NCBI GenBank assembly: GCA_023525975.1
Contig: CM042043.1
Coordinates: forward strand, 36,073,501 to 36,137,500
DNA length: 64,000 nt
Origin: Smallanthus sonchifolius
Lineage: Eukaryota; Streptophyta; Magnoliopsida; Asterales; Asteraceae
Direction of reading: 5' to 3'
Shown here piece after piece: positions 24,173-35,272 of the stretch. The notes under the pieces were generated by a model. The model was not told where the DNA came from. It was given only the letters and a program-made list of their open reading frames with translations, and did no database searches. A program made the translations under genes and the position numbers. The first letter of the stretch is position 1. Each line of letters opens with the position of its first letter.

Positions 24173-24838
24173 AATCTCAGAAGTTGGAAGGCAAACAGTA
24201 ACTAGTTTCGGGTGGACAGAGTTGACCGAAACTCCTAGTTTCGATTGAGGAAGGGCTGATCGAAACTCCTAGTTTCGATTGAGAAATGACTGCTCGAAAC
24301 TTCTAGTTTCGACCGAAGAAACAGAACCCGAAACAACTAGTTTCGATGATGAACACTTCAAAGAAACAGAAACCTCAGCAGAAACTACTAGTTTCGATAG
24401 CCCAAAGTTTCGGGTGAATAATCTGCACAGATTAATTTCGATGTAATAAGACAAATAACTAGTTTTGATTGTACCTTCACCAGACAAGGTACAGACAGGA
24501 AGTTTCGATGACCAACTAATTGCAGAGAATGTTTCCCCAGTAGTTTTGATGCCTTCTTCCCCAAGTTAGAAAACCTCCATTGATGAACAACCTCAGAAAT
24601 CAATATCACCGAAATAGAAATCCAATCCAGCGAAAAGCTTCGTCTAATACTCCTGATCACTAAACCAACCTCCAATATTGAAACCACTAACAAAATACGC
24701 CGGAAATCGATGAAACAGTACAGTTTTTCAATGAAACAGTGCTCCGAAATTTTTGATGCATAAATCAATGAAAATCCACACAAATCACCTAGAATCGATC
24801 ACAAATACCTTATAATAATCACAAATCAAGAGCATAAA
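24173..24838 (-). other. Copia A 5' leader
   Basis: Untranslated leader between PBS and gag. A palindrome array lies immediately upstream of the gag ATG (24195-24397). No gene. Confidence 0.75.
24195..24397. repeat. GAAAC palindrome array in Copia A leader
   Basis: Units CGAAACT / AGTTTCG start at 24195 (degenerate), 24229, 24263, 24297 and 24331, exactly 34 bp apart; a further unit starts near 24380. Confidence 0.92.
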
Positions 24839-24850
24839 GCTCTGATACCA
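24839..24850 (-). other. Copia A primer binding site
   Basis: TGGTATCAGAGC on the minus strand, three bases from the LTR end at 24854. Confidence 0.9.
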
Positions 24851-24853
24851 ATT

Positions 24854-25396
24854 GTAGGTCCTGATTTCACTCAGAAATCACTCAGATGATCGATTACACA
24901 CACATAGGCGGAATCTGTGTGTATGATGGTGAGACAGAAAAGAGAAACAGATTTGGTGATAATAACAGGCTAACCACGCTCAGAAATCAACACAAACATA
25001 TATGAAATTGTAAGAACAACATAAAACAACTGCAAATGTGTATTGATTCAGAAACTTGTGAAAGAGAAGGTTCAGGGTTACAGCCGCTACTCACACCCTA
25101 AACATTCTCTAACTAGGCTATTTATAGTAATTGGCATGTATCAAAACTATGTCAACTGAAACTACTAGTTTCGGTTGAACATTTACAAGTGATAAAACAC
25201 ACCTGTCGAAACTACTATTTATCGAAACTATTAGTTTCGATTGAACAAATCTCAATCGAAACTAAGTAGTTTCGATGGCCCAGGCTTAGTCTAATAAAAA
25301 CAGTAAATTACATAAACTGAAAATACAATAAAGGAAACTAAGTAACATTGTTCAAAATACATTGATGTTATCAGCTTAAATAAATCTAACTCTACA
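24854..25396 (-). repeat. Copia A 5' LTR
   Basis: 543 bp bounded by TGTAGGTCC and AACTCTACA (plus reading). A minus-strand TATAAATAG box lies near 25118-25126. GAAAC palindromes at 25157-25274 are upstream of it (U3); the last two are 34 bp apart. The 3' LTR is not in the window, so the boundary rests on the termini and the PBS. Confidence 0.8.
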
Positions 25397-25607
25397 GTTT
25401 GTTTACTTATTCTAAATAATTAAACATGACATAAATAATAAATATCTCTCTAGATATTTAATCCACTGAATTATAAATTCGTGTTTTGTGTAATAACGTT
25501 TAACAAATTAAATGATATAATTTGTTCTTTGCCCAATATGTAACTCTTCGGATCGTACTCCGATAACAACGTTGATATTAATGATGATCGGACATCTAAT
25601 ATCCAAC

Positions 25608-25820
25608 ACACCCACCGCCACCTCCCACCACCGCCATCGTCTCCACCTCCCACCACTGCCACCATCACCACCACCCACCGCCACCTCCTACCACTTTCGC
25701 CTTCTCCATCACCACCTCCTACCACCACCACCACCACCTCCACCCCACACCCACAACCACCCACCACTGTCGCCATCACCCACTTTCATCCACCACCACC
25801 ACCGCCGCCACTCACCATCA
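25608..25820. repeat. CCA-rich low-complexity tract
   Basis: Interrupted CCACCACC/CCGCC runs. Long open frames here come from the trinucleotide period. Confidence 0.85.
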
Positions 25821-26208
25821 ATTTTATTCCTTCGTCTTTTCTTGCCTACCAAACAACATAAAGTAATGATTTATTTCATTCCCTCATAGTAACCAAACTA
25901 GACAATGGAATGGAATGGTCCATTTCATTCCTTTATTTATTCCATTACCTCGTTCATTCTATTACCCCATACCAAACAGGCCCTAAGTGTGTGTAATATT
26001 ATTCCAATCAGAACTAAAAAACCATTTCAATAAACGTTGTAATCTTGCTCTTCATATCAAGGCAACCCAACTCATCCTAATTCATTTTCTACGGAAGTGA
26101 AGTCACAAGGAAATGAGGGGGTTGAGGCTAGGCGATGTAATCAAATTGAGAGCGGTGAGAGTGTACACCATCGATGGTTACGATGGATGTTTTAGGTAAG
26201 TTAGAAGA

Positions 26209-26510
26209 TGATGAGACGGAGAAGGTGGCGGTGGTGGGGTAGGCTTTTCGTCCCTGATCCGCTGAGGTGGAATTGAGAAGGGAGGGGAGAGGGGGAGAAC
26301 TAAAGAAGAGGATGGGAGTGGTTGCAGAGGTGGCCAGCGGTGGCTGGAGAGGTGGATACGATGAGACGGAGAAGGTGGCGATGGTGGGGTAGGCTTTTCG
26401 TCCCTAATCCGCTGGTCTTGAACCATTGGGGTGGAACTGAGAAGGGAGGGGAAAGGGGGAGGGGCAAACTAAATAAGGGGAGGGGAGTGGTTGCGAAGGA
26501 GGTCGATGGT
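26209..26510. repeat. Two-copy tandem duplication, about 150 bp
   Basis: Units starting GATGAGACGGAGAAGGTGGC at about 26209 and 26360 share a following AGGCTTTTCGTCCCT block and a GGGAGGGG end. Confidence 0.75.
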
Positions 26511-26639
26511 GGCTGTAGAGGTGGATTTTTTTTTTTGAAAGGCAAGTCTGTAGAGGTGGATAGGGGGTGAGGTTTGTAGGGTTGGGGATTTGTAGTTGGT
26601 TTTGTGGGCCCATTGGTATTAATATACATTTATGATTTT

Positions 26640-26860
26640 TATTTTTTTATTTAATTTTAAGGGTATTTTAGTAATTTCAAATTCACTTAACAGAAAAAGT
26701 TAACCCTCATCCACTTCAGGGACCGTCAGTGAAACAAAATCAAAGTATCCTGGGACTAAACCCGTAATTTTTCAAAGTTAGGGACTATAACTGTAATTTG
26801 GCCAAACCACAGGGACTATCCATGTAATTAACTCAATAATCAAATAAATAAACAAACTCA
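26640..26860 (-). repeat. Dispersed non-coding repeat (MULE/MITE-like)
   Basis: The block contains GGGACTATAACTGTAATTTGG and a GGGACTATCCATGTAATTAA end, a text style common in plant non-autonomous transposons. A weakly related copy in opposite orientation may lie near 30280-30440 (both contain GGGTATTTTAGTA). Family assignment is tentative. Confidence 0.35.
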
Positions 26861-28639
26861 CATATAGTCTAATACGAACTCAACAAAAATAATAAATAAA
26901 TAATAGTTATCAAGATTAAATCTTGGATGTCTTTCAAATATTTCTTAGAAATCAACTTTATAAATTCTTTTGTGTGTGTTTTTTTTAAATTAATAAATTT
27001 TGAAAGTTGAGTTCTACGTAATGTAAGATTACTTATAGATTTAAAAGATTTTAATCAAAGCAAGGAAATAATAGACCGAATCCAAAATATCGGTTAATCT
27101 ATCCTTGGTTAAATAAATTTAAAAATATTATTGCTATAGATTTATGTTTGTGCAATACGAACTCTCATGAAACACTCACAAACGTGTCTAATCTGTAATG
27201 CATCAATCATTAAAAAACTGTTGGATTGTAATCCTGGCCTGGGCCAGCCCACTCGAGCATATGAGTGGGGTGGCTTGGCCATTAACCCGAGCACATGGGT
27301 GGGCCGACTTAGAAGCTTAGTTATCTATTAATTAGTGAATTATAAACCTATAGATTTTAGGAGTTGTAATTGTGATCTAATTGTTTTCTTTTTTTCTCAG
27401 GTCTTGTAGTTCTATATATGCCCGAGTTTATGGGTTGTTACGTAAATTGGTTTTTTGAGTTTAATGAAAGCCTAAATCAAGTTTATGATCTAAATCTTCT
27501 TTTTCATTTGTTACGGTTCTGGTTATCAAGTCTTTAAAAACATCCATTTTAAGTAATCTACCGTCCTTTATAAACATCCTTTCAGACTTTCAGTTTTCAC
27601 ATCATCGCAATCTTTTATAATTTTTTATAATCAAATTATTTATTATAAGAAACTATATATTTTCTAATTTCATGATATTAAAATTATTAAATCAATTATA
27701 ACAACAAACTTTTTATTTACTCTCTCACAATTTGCAACGTTGATGGTTTCCCAGCGCATGACACGTGGTGTTGCTATTGGTCCGCTCAAAATAAATTTCT
27801 TTTTAAAAAAAACGTTAGTGCTTAAATTTGTTTATTTTTCCTTTAAAACCAAAGATGTGGTTAGTGGAGTTGTTAAAGAAATTGGTTTAAGCTTTTGTTG
27901 GTCACCGTTTCTATCCCGTCCCTTGCAACTATTTTTTTTTCTTTGACTTTTCTAATAATTTTTCTATTAAATTACTTATTTAAAATTCTTATACCACAAT
28001 GTTTGATGTATCACAAATGTTTTCTGTATGTGTTTCAATCTCCATAACCGATCCACTGTAACTTTATACGTTTTTTTAATCCTACTGCCCCGCCGTAACA
28101 CACGGGTATCGTGAAGAATGAGACCGGCGTCGATTGAAAACATCAATACCGTTATAAAACTGTCTTTTATATATGTTTCGATCTCTACAACTGAGTCGCC
28201 GTAACTTCAAACATTTCTTTCATGTATTTAAGCACGGAATTTTTTTACTTAGCCACGTTAATAGTATCATCTCAACCGTTTAAGGTCCGTCTCTCGTTGT
28301 GAAGCGCGGGGGTAAAATTTCTAGTTATTTTTTAATTAATAAATAATTTAATTGAATATTTATTACTTATAATTTAAACTTTCATTATTTATATTTTCTA
28401 AATAAAAAATAAAAAGTTTTATTCGTGGTACCCGTATACAGATCCGTCACGGATGATGATTGCATATGATATTTAACTATAAAAGACGAGTGGTTGATAG
28501 TAATGCACCCGGACAAGATCAGTTAGACTAGATTGGGACACTTGAAACACGTCATATTGAAAATATCACATTTATAACATATTTGACTGAATATTAATCA
28601 GTTAAAGGATGATTATATGTATTTTAAAATTCTTTTATA

Positions 28640-29355
28640 TTTAGATATTTTCTGTCTAAACAAACATATATAGTTATATATAACTTGTCTTTTCACATTT
28701 AATGCTATATGGTATTATAGCCGGGTTATCGAGTGCAACCTTTCTATCTATAACGGATAAAGGAAAAGTTTTGCCTTCATCTTACTCTTCTATACCATAT
28801 CTTTAACTATGTTATAGGGAGGAATCTTACTGGGTACGTTTGATCTTTTCAGATTTTAATTGTTTTAATTATAAGAACTAAATTGTTTTCAGATATTTTC
28901 TGTCTAAACAAACATATATAATTATACTAGGTTATAAACCCCGTGTATTACACGGGTTGAATAAATACAATAAATAAATATAATTTTATATATTTAATAA
29001 TAAATATTTACATATTACATATTTATGGCATATTACATAGTTTTTTAATACAAATTTTAGAAACGTCATATAGTTAATTTTTAAAAATGTTTTATAAAAA
29101 GAATGCAAAAATGTTTTATGAACAAACCTATATTTTTTTAAATAAATTTTTTTATAAAAATAATTATAGAAAATCATTATTATTTAAAAGGAGAGACGAA
29201 AAACAAAAAAAATTATTAAAAAATAATTAAAGAAAATTTATGCAATTAATATGAGAGAGAAGGAGAAAAATTTGTCTAACCAAAACATTTATTTATTAGA
29301 GTATAGATATCTAACTTGTCTTTTCACATTTAATGCTATATGGTATTATACCCTA
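28640..29355. repeat. Duplicated flank: empty and filled Helitron site
   Basis: About 75 bp at 28643-28716 (ATTTTCTGTCTAAACAAAC ... AATGCTATATGGTATTATA) recurs as 28889-28926 plus 29308-29355, with the 381-bp Helitron-like segment between. Confidence 0.85.
28927..29307 (-). mobile_element. Helitron-like non-autonomous element
   Basis: On the minus strand the 3' end is a hairpin CCCGTGTAATACACGGG (plus 28940-28956) followed nine bases later by CTAG at 28927-28930, inserted next to A/T as Helitrons do. The right end (GTATAGA) gives the 5'-TC start on the minus strand. The interior is AT-rich and non-coding. The empty duplicate at 28643-28716 confirms both borders to within a few bases. Confidence 0.8.
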
Positions 29356-31389
29356 CCTTACGTTTGATCTTTTCAGATTTTATACTTATAAATTAATTTA
29401 ATTTATAAGAAATATATAAGTAGTGATTTACCGGCACGTTGAGGCCGCTGCTAGCCGTGACATGTTAAACATGGGACGCTAAATGATTTTGAATTTTATA
29501 AAAAAAAAGAAAGGTAAACCGTTAAATAAATTAAAGTTTTAGAAAACGGACACCAAACGGTTTTGAAACTTTATGAGGAAAAAAAACTAAATGTAACAAC
29601 AAATAATTTAATAGATCGTTGATAATAAAAGATATTATATAGAAAAACGAAATCGTTAAAAAAATTGTTGTGTACGAAATAAATAAGCGCATTCAAAACT
29701 TTATATAAAAAACAAAACCTTTTCGCCAATCCAAACGCTTCAGCGAAATAGTTAGTAACATTAAAAAAAACTTTATACAAGAAAACTGTAATGAAGCTTT
29801 TAAAAAAAAAGAAAACGAAAGCAAAACAATTTAAAAAAAAAGTTAAAAAAAAACTAATAATAACGATGTACGTAAATACCTAAACAACTTGTACAGTAAG
29901 ACGCACAACTTTGTTTTGAACAAAACTTAAATAGAATCGTAGATAAAACGTAGTACGTCGCAACAGTATATTTGTAATTTTATAAAATATTATATTTTAA
30001 AAACTAATCAATTTTATCTTGTTATTGCTTTATTCTAAAACCAAAATTTAATTATTATTATAAATTCCAATTCGTTTTTAGCGTGTCAAAGATCATCCAT
30101 TCTAAAAATGTTCTCTGAGCAAATTGGCCCCACACTTCCGTAATTTTAAAATGAGATAAGAACAAAATAAGAAAAGACAAATGAATAATGTGCATAAAAC
30201 ACTTGTACTATATGGACAAACACTTTGCTATTTACAAATTGTAAGTAATTAAATAAATAAATTTCAGACTAAATTATAATTTTTGTCATTTATGTTTATC
30301 AAAATTATAAAATTAGTCATTTAAAGTTTTGACTTTCACTTATTGTCCTTTATTTGAAAAGTTCTTTCGTTTTTTATTCTTTAATCTAACTGACGTTAAG
30401 TATTTCAGTTAACTCACCTCATGTGCACTACATATGAGGGTATTTTAGTATTTTTACCTCCTAAAATAATAATACACAAAAGACAAAAAATTATAATATA
30501 TATTTATTTATTATATATACATAAACCCAGCCCCCCTCCCCATCTCATCTTCCCGTATGCGACTTCACCTGCAACCACCACCAGCTGCGACCTCCAACAG
30601 ACCCATCACAACGTCCGACGACTTCCAACGGCACCGCCACTAACATCTGACGACTTCCAACAGCACCGCCACACCTGAAACCGTCTTCGAAGATGAAAAG
30701 ATGTTGACTTTATTAGTCAAGATTGAAACCCTTTTTGACTGTGAAATTGAATTGGGGAAAAAACTTTAGTACCCCCTCATTTGTTTAAGATCTTACCTAG
30801 ATGAGATGAGTCGAAATTGGGGTTTTTTGTTTCTTAATTTGGGGTGAGGGGTTAACAGAACTCAACGATGCCCAAACTTTAGTACCCCGTGATTTGGACT
30901 GACTTCTAGTTTGTATTGTTCTCGTTTAGTGAATCCGATGATGTTGCTGTAACATATGATGAGATTAACAATGATAACGATGTGTAGGGGTAGCGGTGGT
31001 CAAGGGCACAAGAAGATTTGCGAGAGAGATTCAATGAGTATCATGTTTTTTTCTCTTCTCCCCCTCTCCATGGATTTGCAGTCATCTACGACATCGATTT
31101 GGGGGGTAGGAGCGACGGTGGTCTAGGGCATAAGAAGAAATGGGGGAAATGATGTGTGTGGGGTTATTCCATCAGTGAAATCGAGTAGGAGTCTTGGTGG
31201 TGGTGCCTGGTGGCGATGGAGAATGTGGAGGCGGTTAGGATAGGGAAGACGACCACCACTGGAGTCATGGTGGTGGTGGTGATTATTAAGAAAGTGGTGG
31301 TGGTGGGGGGAGTTTTGGTAACTTTTATACTCTTTAATGTGTTTTATAAACAAAAATACATACATATATATATATATATATATATTTTT
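29308..31389. other. AT-rich intergenic DNA, no gene seen
   Basis: Poly-A/T-rich sequence with no coding motifs. A GGTGG/CCACC-rich stretch lies at about 31190-31310, and a (TA)n run (31364-31385) directly abuts the EPRV left end. Confidence 0.6.
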
Positions 31390-32135
31390 AATAACTCATA
31401 TAGTGGGAAAATGATCTATGAATGAAACATAAATGGTCAATCAGAAGGACAAATTTATAATACTGTCCATAGAATGCTTATGTATAGTACAATTTGTAAG
31501 AATAATAATAACTCAGTAAAAACCATAGCTAATATGATAGTTTCAGGGTTTACTGGTCAATTAAAAGGTTGGTGGGACAATTATCTATCCCAACCAGATA
31601 AGCATAAAATCCTTAATAGCGTTAAACAAGAAGAAGGCGCTAGTACCAGCAATACCGAAAGTAATGCTGTATATACTCTAATTGTTAACATTATAGAACA
31701 TTTTACTGGAAGATGGTCTGAAGATTCTGAAAATATCAGAACTCTTCTCCAGAATTTAAGATGCAGGACTTTGACATCTTTTAGATGGTATAAGGATACC
31801 TTCTTATGTAGAGTTATTGAACTTCCTGAGGCTAATAATTCTCATTGGAAGTCAAAGTTTATAGATGGTCTTCCTCATTTATTTGCAGAGAGGATAAAAG
31901 GCAAAATAAGAGTAAATGGTGTCATAAATTATGACAGTTATACTTATGGAAAACTCATAGACACCTGTGTTCAAGAAGGAATAAGCCTATGCAATGAAAT
32001 AAAACTTAATCAACAGATTAAGAAGCATTCTTTAAATGAAAGAAAACAATTAGGAGATTTCTGTGGTCAATTTGGCATAGAAAATAAACCTGATAGGTCT
32101 ATAGAAACCAAGAAAGAAAATTCTTCCCCTAAGAA
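31390..32135 (+). pseudogene. EPRV coat-protein core, N-terminal part
   Basis: The frame gives a pararetrovirus coat core (GFTGQLKGWWDNYLS, 'LQNLRCRTLTSFRWYKDTF', 'YGKLIDTCVQEG'). The protein would build the capsid and bind the pregenome. An in-frame TGA lies at 31423-31425; the longest frame then starts at 31474. The upstream part is absent, replaced by a (TA)n run. At 32136 a solo LTR interrupts the frame, and the coat C-terminus continues at 42883. Target duplication AAGAA flanks the break. Confidence 0.85.
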
Positions 32136-32279
32136 TGTAAGGCCCCTTTCCCGGGTGACCTCACTTGTTGGATTTACTCATAAACATAGCCATAAATACT
32201 GAACTTAAATTAAAAACATTCATCATTCAATTACATTACATAACAGCGGAAGTCTTAACAATTAAAAACACAACATTGT

Positions 32280-33013
32280 TGTAGAACCAAAGACTGATTG
32301 CTACCAAATTATTCTAAGTACAATTGCTGCTGATAGGCTTATCAGCAGCAGTCAACACTTGTTGCTGCTGATAGGCTTATCAGCAGCATTCAACACTTGT
32401 TGCTGCTGATAGGCTTATCAGCAGCCTTCAACACAAGTTGCTGCTGATGGGCTTATCAGCAGCCTTCAACACAAGTTGCTGCTGATGGGCTTATCAGCAG
32501 CAGTATTCTCAACTTTGCTGCTGATAGCTTTATTCACTGAAGACCAAACGTTGCAGCTGACTATCCATGCCAAGCGTCTCTGACAACTTTCTGCAAAAGC
32601 AACTGCCACACTCTAAGCAGAAGGAACCTCAGTGGTGCAACCAATAAAGGACCTTGTTGCGCGTCTCCAAGCATGCAAACAATGATGCCTAAGAAGACGC
32701 TTCAATAAAGTTATCTAGATTAGCCTTTGCGTATAATTTAGATTAATAAACAAGATCAACGGTCTGTGTTCGATCTGATCCTCAGAATCAAGGGTTTGTC
32801 TTGATTCTGAGTTACTATAAATACTGTGTAACCACTTCATTGTAAGTGTGCTTCTTCTCAGAGTTTTCATCTGTAATCGTTTATTCACTAAGCTTAATAC
32901 AACAGTGATCTTACTAGTATTCTTTCTGTCTGTTCGATTACATTTGTGTAGTTGTTATTGTTTCCGCCAATATCAACCAGAATAGAATCACCTTGTAATC
33001 TCACGATCCTACA
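32280..33013 (+). repeat. Copia B 5' LTR
   Basis: 734 bp, TGTAGAACC to GATCCTACA. TATA box CTATAAATA near 32815. The palindrome array lies in U3. Confidence 0.95.
32325..32502. repeat. 38-bp palindrome array (5 units), Copia B 5' LTR
   Basis: Units start at 32325, 32363, 32401, 32439 and 32477. Each is 26 nt (arms TGCTGCTGATR / YATCAGCAGCM, 4-nt centre) plus a 12-nt spacer (for example TTCAACACAAGT). Confidence 0.95.
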
Positions 33014-33015
33014 AG

Positions 33016-33027
33016 TGGTATCAGAGC
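33016..33027 (+). other. Copia B primer binding site
   Basis: TGGTATCAGAGC two bases after the LTR. Confidence 0.92.
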
Positions 33028-33118
33028 TTTGGCTCAAGATTAAACAAACTAACATTTGTTTAATCACTTTCTGATTCTATTCAAAACTCTATTCTTGATC
33101 AAGTCACATCAAAACAAA

Positions 33119-35272
33119 ATGGCACAAAGCAACGGGCTTGAAGACATCCTGAAGCAGCAATACGAAAACTTTGTCTGCAATGAAGGTGAGTCACTAACCA
33201 AAGTGTATAACAGGTACATTTACTTGGTAGGAGAGCTGCAGTGCTCTAAGGTGAAACTGGAGAATGAAGACATTCTCAAAAGGTTCATCAGATCTCTTCC
33301 TAGTTGCTGGACACTTTACACAGTGTCAATAAGAAGAACTGAGAATCTGAAGACTATGCAGATGACCGAGCTCTTTTGTATGCTAAAAGCCTATGAATTA
33401 GAAATAATTCAAGCCAAAGAAAGAAGCTCAAGCCATCAATCAGCCTCTTCCAGCACCTCTCCCGCGCTTCACTCTGACCACTCAGGTCCTAGTTCAAGCG
33501 ACTACTATCCTACCAGACAAGCACACCAAGCTCAGCCAAGACACCAACAACAGCAACAAGTCAATCCTCCAGCACAAACTGCAGCCCGTGCAAAAGTTGG
33601 AACTACTGACTTTGACTGGAGCTTCCAGCCTGAGGATCTTTCTGCCAACAATCAAGCTCTCATGGCAGACACATTAGAGGTATCCTCTCTAACTTCAGAC
33701 ACATCAGAGGTACCACCAAAGGTATATGAAAATCTATGTACTCAAGAGTGCATTGATAAAGTCCTTGGATATAGGAAACATAACCAGAAGCTCATAGATC
33801 AAAATGAAGAATTTCACCAAATGAAATCTGATTTTAAAAAGGTTGAAAATAGTTACAAGGAAAAGAATGATTGTTTAAAGAAAGAAATTTCATCATTAAA
33901 ACATGAACAAACAAACCTTGAAACTCAAATTGATGATATTCTGGTTAAGTTAAAAGCTGCAAGGGATGAATTGGCAGACCAAAAGGTCCATGTGGAAAAA
34001 TATGAATTTGCATCCAAAAAGCTGCAAAGACTTTTGGATATTCAAATCCATGAAAATGTAAAAACTGGTTTGGGATATCATGCCAACCAGTATAAAACCG
34101 TCGCACCTCCTGCTGATTATGTTGCCATATACGAACCAAGCTTCAATGTTGAACATCTTGACACTGCAAACCAAAATCTTGATCCTTCAACGGATGAACC
34201 CTTCGTTGAAGAATGCACTACCTCATCGGAATCTGAGTCAACCTACTTAGACCATGATGAAACCAGTGCATCCTCATCTGAAGCTATTCTGAATAGAGTG
34301 GCAGTTCCTGCTGTTCTTCCAGCTGTTCCAGCCCCTGTACCATTCAAACAGATCAAGATCAGCTATCCTCCAGGTGGAAGAAAGCTAAAAAGTGCAAAGG
34401 AACAGACATCAGGACCTACAGACCCCAACCCTCAGTCAAAGCCGATCCCAAAAAGGAAGGTATTTGATATACGTCGTAAGCCTGAAGAAAAAGTTCCATA
34501 TGTTCAAAAGACCCTAGAAGAAGCCACTTTTGAACATAACAAAGCTCATCCATGGAACTTCAAGGATCTGTTCCAAAGAAAGGACTATGTGTACTTTCAA
34601 AGGGACAAAACAGCTCTATCTTGCCTTGTTTGTGGCAGATATAATCACACTGCCAGCACTTGCTTTCATTATCTGGAATACCAACGAAACTCAAAGCAAC
34701 ATGCCTTTGAAAAGACCAAAAAAAATAAACAGGTGAGAAGCTATGATGCAAAGGCAACAAAGTTCAGGGAGTCTCTATCTCCTCCAAGAGTGAAGGTTCC
34801 TAAGCCCAAACAAACCTGTATCATTTGTGGTGAATCAGACCACTTTGCTGCCAAATGCAGGTTTAATCCATTCAACCAGTTTGCAAAGTGCTCATCTAGG
34901 TTTACTCCAACAGCAGTGAACAAAACTGCTGCTGATCCTAAAAAGGCTAGAAAATCTAAGGTTAAGCCTTCAGTAGCAAAAATATCCACTGCTGACAAAG
35001 GGAAATCAAAGGCAAAGCCTTCAGCAGCCAAAATTCCTGTTGCTGCTCCAGTAAAGCCATCAGCAGCAACAAAATCTGCTGCTGATAAGTCAGAATCTTC
35101 AGCAACAAAAACTGCTGCTGATAGAATAAAGAAAACTGGAAAACCACCAATAATGCAATGGAAAGCCAAATCATCAGATACAACGTCGGATGCTGAAAAG
35201 ACCAAGAAAGCTGGAAAACCACCAATTCAACAATGGAAGGTAAAGAATACACTAAGTATTGTCATCGGTTAA
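33119..35272 (+). CDS. Copia B gag-like protein, 717 aa
   Basis: ATG at 33119 (MAQSNGLED) is chosen over the upstream in-frame ATG at 33056, which adds a hydrophobic, leader-like stretch. It begins midway through a UBN2 gag core (LKQQYENFVCNEGESL, 'FIRSLPSCWTLYTVSIRRTE'), so the N-terminal half of the usual domain is absent. It continues with a Q/S-rich linker, a coiled coil (about residues 215-320), and knuckles CLVCGRYNHTASTC (from residue 502) and CIICGESDHFAAKC (from 567). A Lys/Ala/Ser-rich tail is encoded by repeated TCAGCAGCA / TGCTGCTGA words. It probably packages element RNA. The frame is intact. Confidence 0.85.
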   Translation: MAQSNGLEDILKQQYENFVCNEGESLTKVYNRYIYLVGELQCSKVKLENEDILKRFIRSLPSCWTLYTVSIRRTENLKTMQMTELFCMLKAYELEIIQAKERSSSHQSASSSTSPALHSDHSGPSSSDYYPTRQAHQAQPRHQQQQQVNPPAQTAARAKVGTTDFDWSFQPEDLSANNQALMADTLEVSSLTSDTSEVPPKVYENLCTQECIDKVLGYRKHNQKLIDQNEEFHQMKSDFKKVENSYKEKNDCLKKEISSLKHEQTNLETQIDDILVKLKAARDELADQKVHVEKYEFASKKLQRLLDIQIHENVKTGLGYHANQYKTVAPPADYVAIYEPSFNVEHLDTANQNLDPSTDEPFVEECTTSSESESTYLDHDETSASSSEAILNRVAVPAVLPAVPAPVPFKQIKISYPPGGRKLKSAKEQTSGPTDPNPQSKPIPKRKVFDIRRKPEEKVPYVQKTLEEATFEHNKAHPWNFKDLFQRKDYVYFQRDKTALSCLVCGRYNHTASTCFHYLEYQRNSKQHAFEKTKKNKQVRSYDAKATKFRESLSPPRVKVPKPKQTCIICGESDHFAAKCRFNPFNQFAKCSSRFTPTAVNKTAADPKKARKSKVKPSVAKISTADKGKSKAKPSAAKIPVAAPVKPSAATKSAADKSESSATKTAADRIKKTGKPPIMQWKAKSSDTTSDAEKTKKAGKPPIQQWKVKNTLSIVIG
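34920..35130 (+). repeat. Palindrome words inside gag coding sequence
   Basis: TGCTGCTGAT and TCAGCAGCA words alternate in the gag tail and encode repeated K-P-S-A-A / A-A-D-K peptides. They are the arms of the Copia B palindrome. Confidence 0.75.

Larger units (their letters stand above)
456..25396 (-). mobile_element. Copia A: interrupted Ty1/copia retrotransposon with accessory ORF
   Basis: Read on the minus strand the order is 5' LTR (25396-24854), PBS, leader, gag with two CCHC knuckles, protease, integrase, RT with YMDD, RNase H, a 2.3-kb spacer and an accessory ORF fragment. Protease-integrase-RT order marks Ty1/copia. Gypsy 1 splits the RNase H region (3551/15136), a solo LTR splits protease from integrase (18632-21184), and an LTR end cuts the accessory ORF at 455. 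The 3' LTR is outside the window. Many in-frame stops and frameshifts show that it is dead. Confidence 0.85.
25397..28926. other. Intergenic DNA without recognisable gene
   Basis: AT-rich DNA with CCA/CCG low complexity (25608-25820), a GGTGG-rich duplicated block, dispersed repeat sequence, and a Helitron-end-like segment near 28090-28330 (GAAGCGCGGGGGTAAAATTT then CTAG). Frames in the low-complexity tracts are compositional artefacts. Confidence 0.6.

Noticed and set aside
25572..25889. Proline/histidine-rich frame
   Set aside because: Low-complexity CCA tract; open frames on both strands are compositional.
28080..28330. Second Helitron with CTAG end
   Set aside because: GC-rich end and CTAG are suggestive, but no clean terminal hairpin or second border was found; kept only as a remark.
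33056..33118. Upstream ATG extension of Copia B gag as a signal peptide
   Set aside because: It lies in the leader just after the PBS; the start at 33119 fits copia gag starts better.
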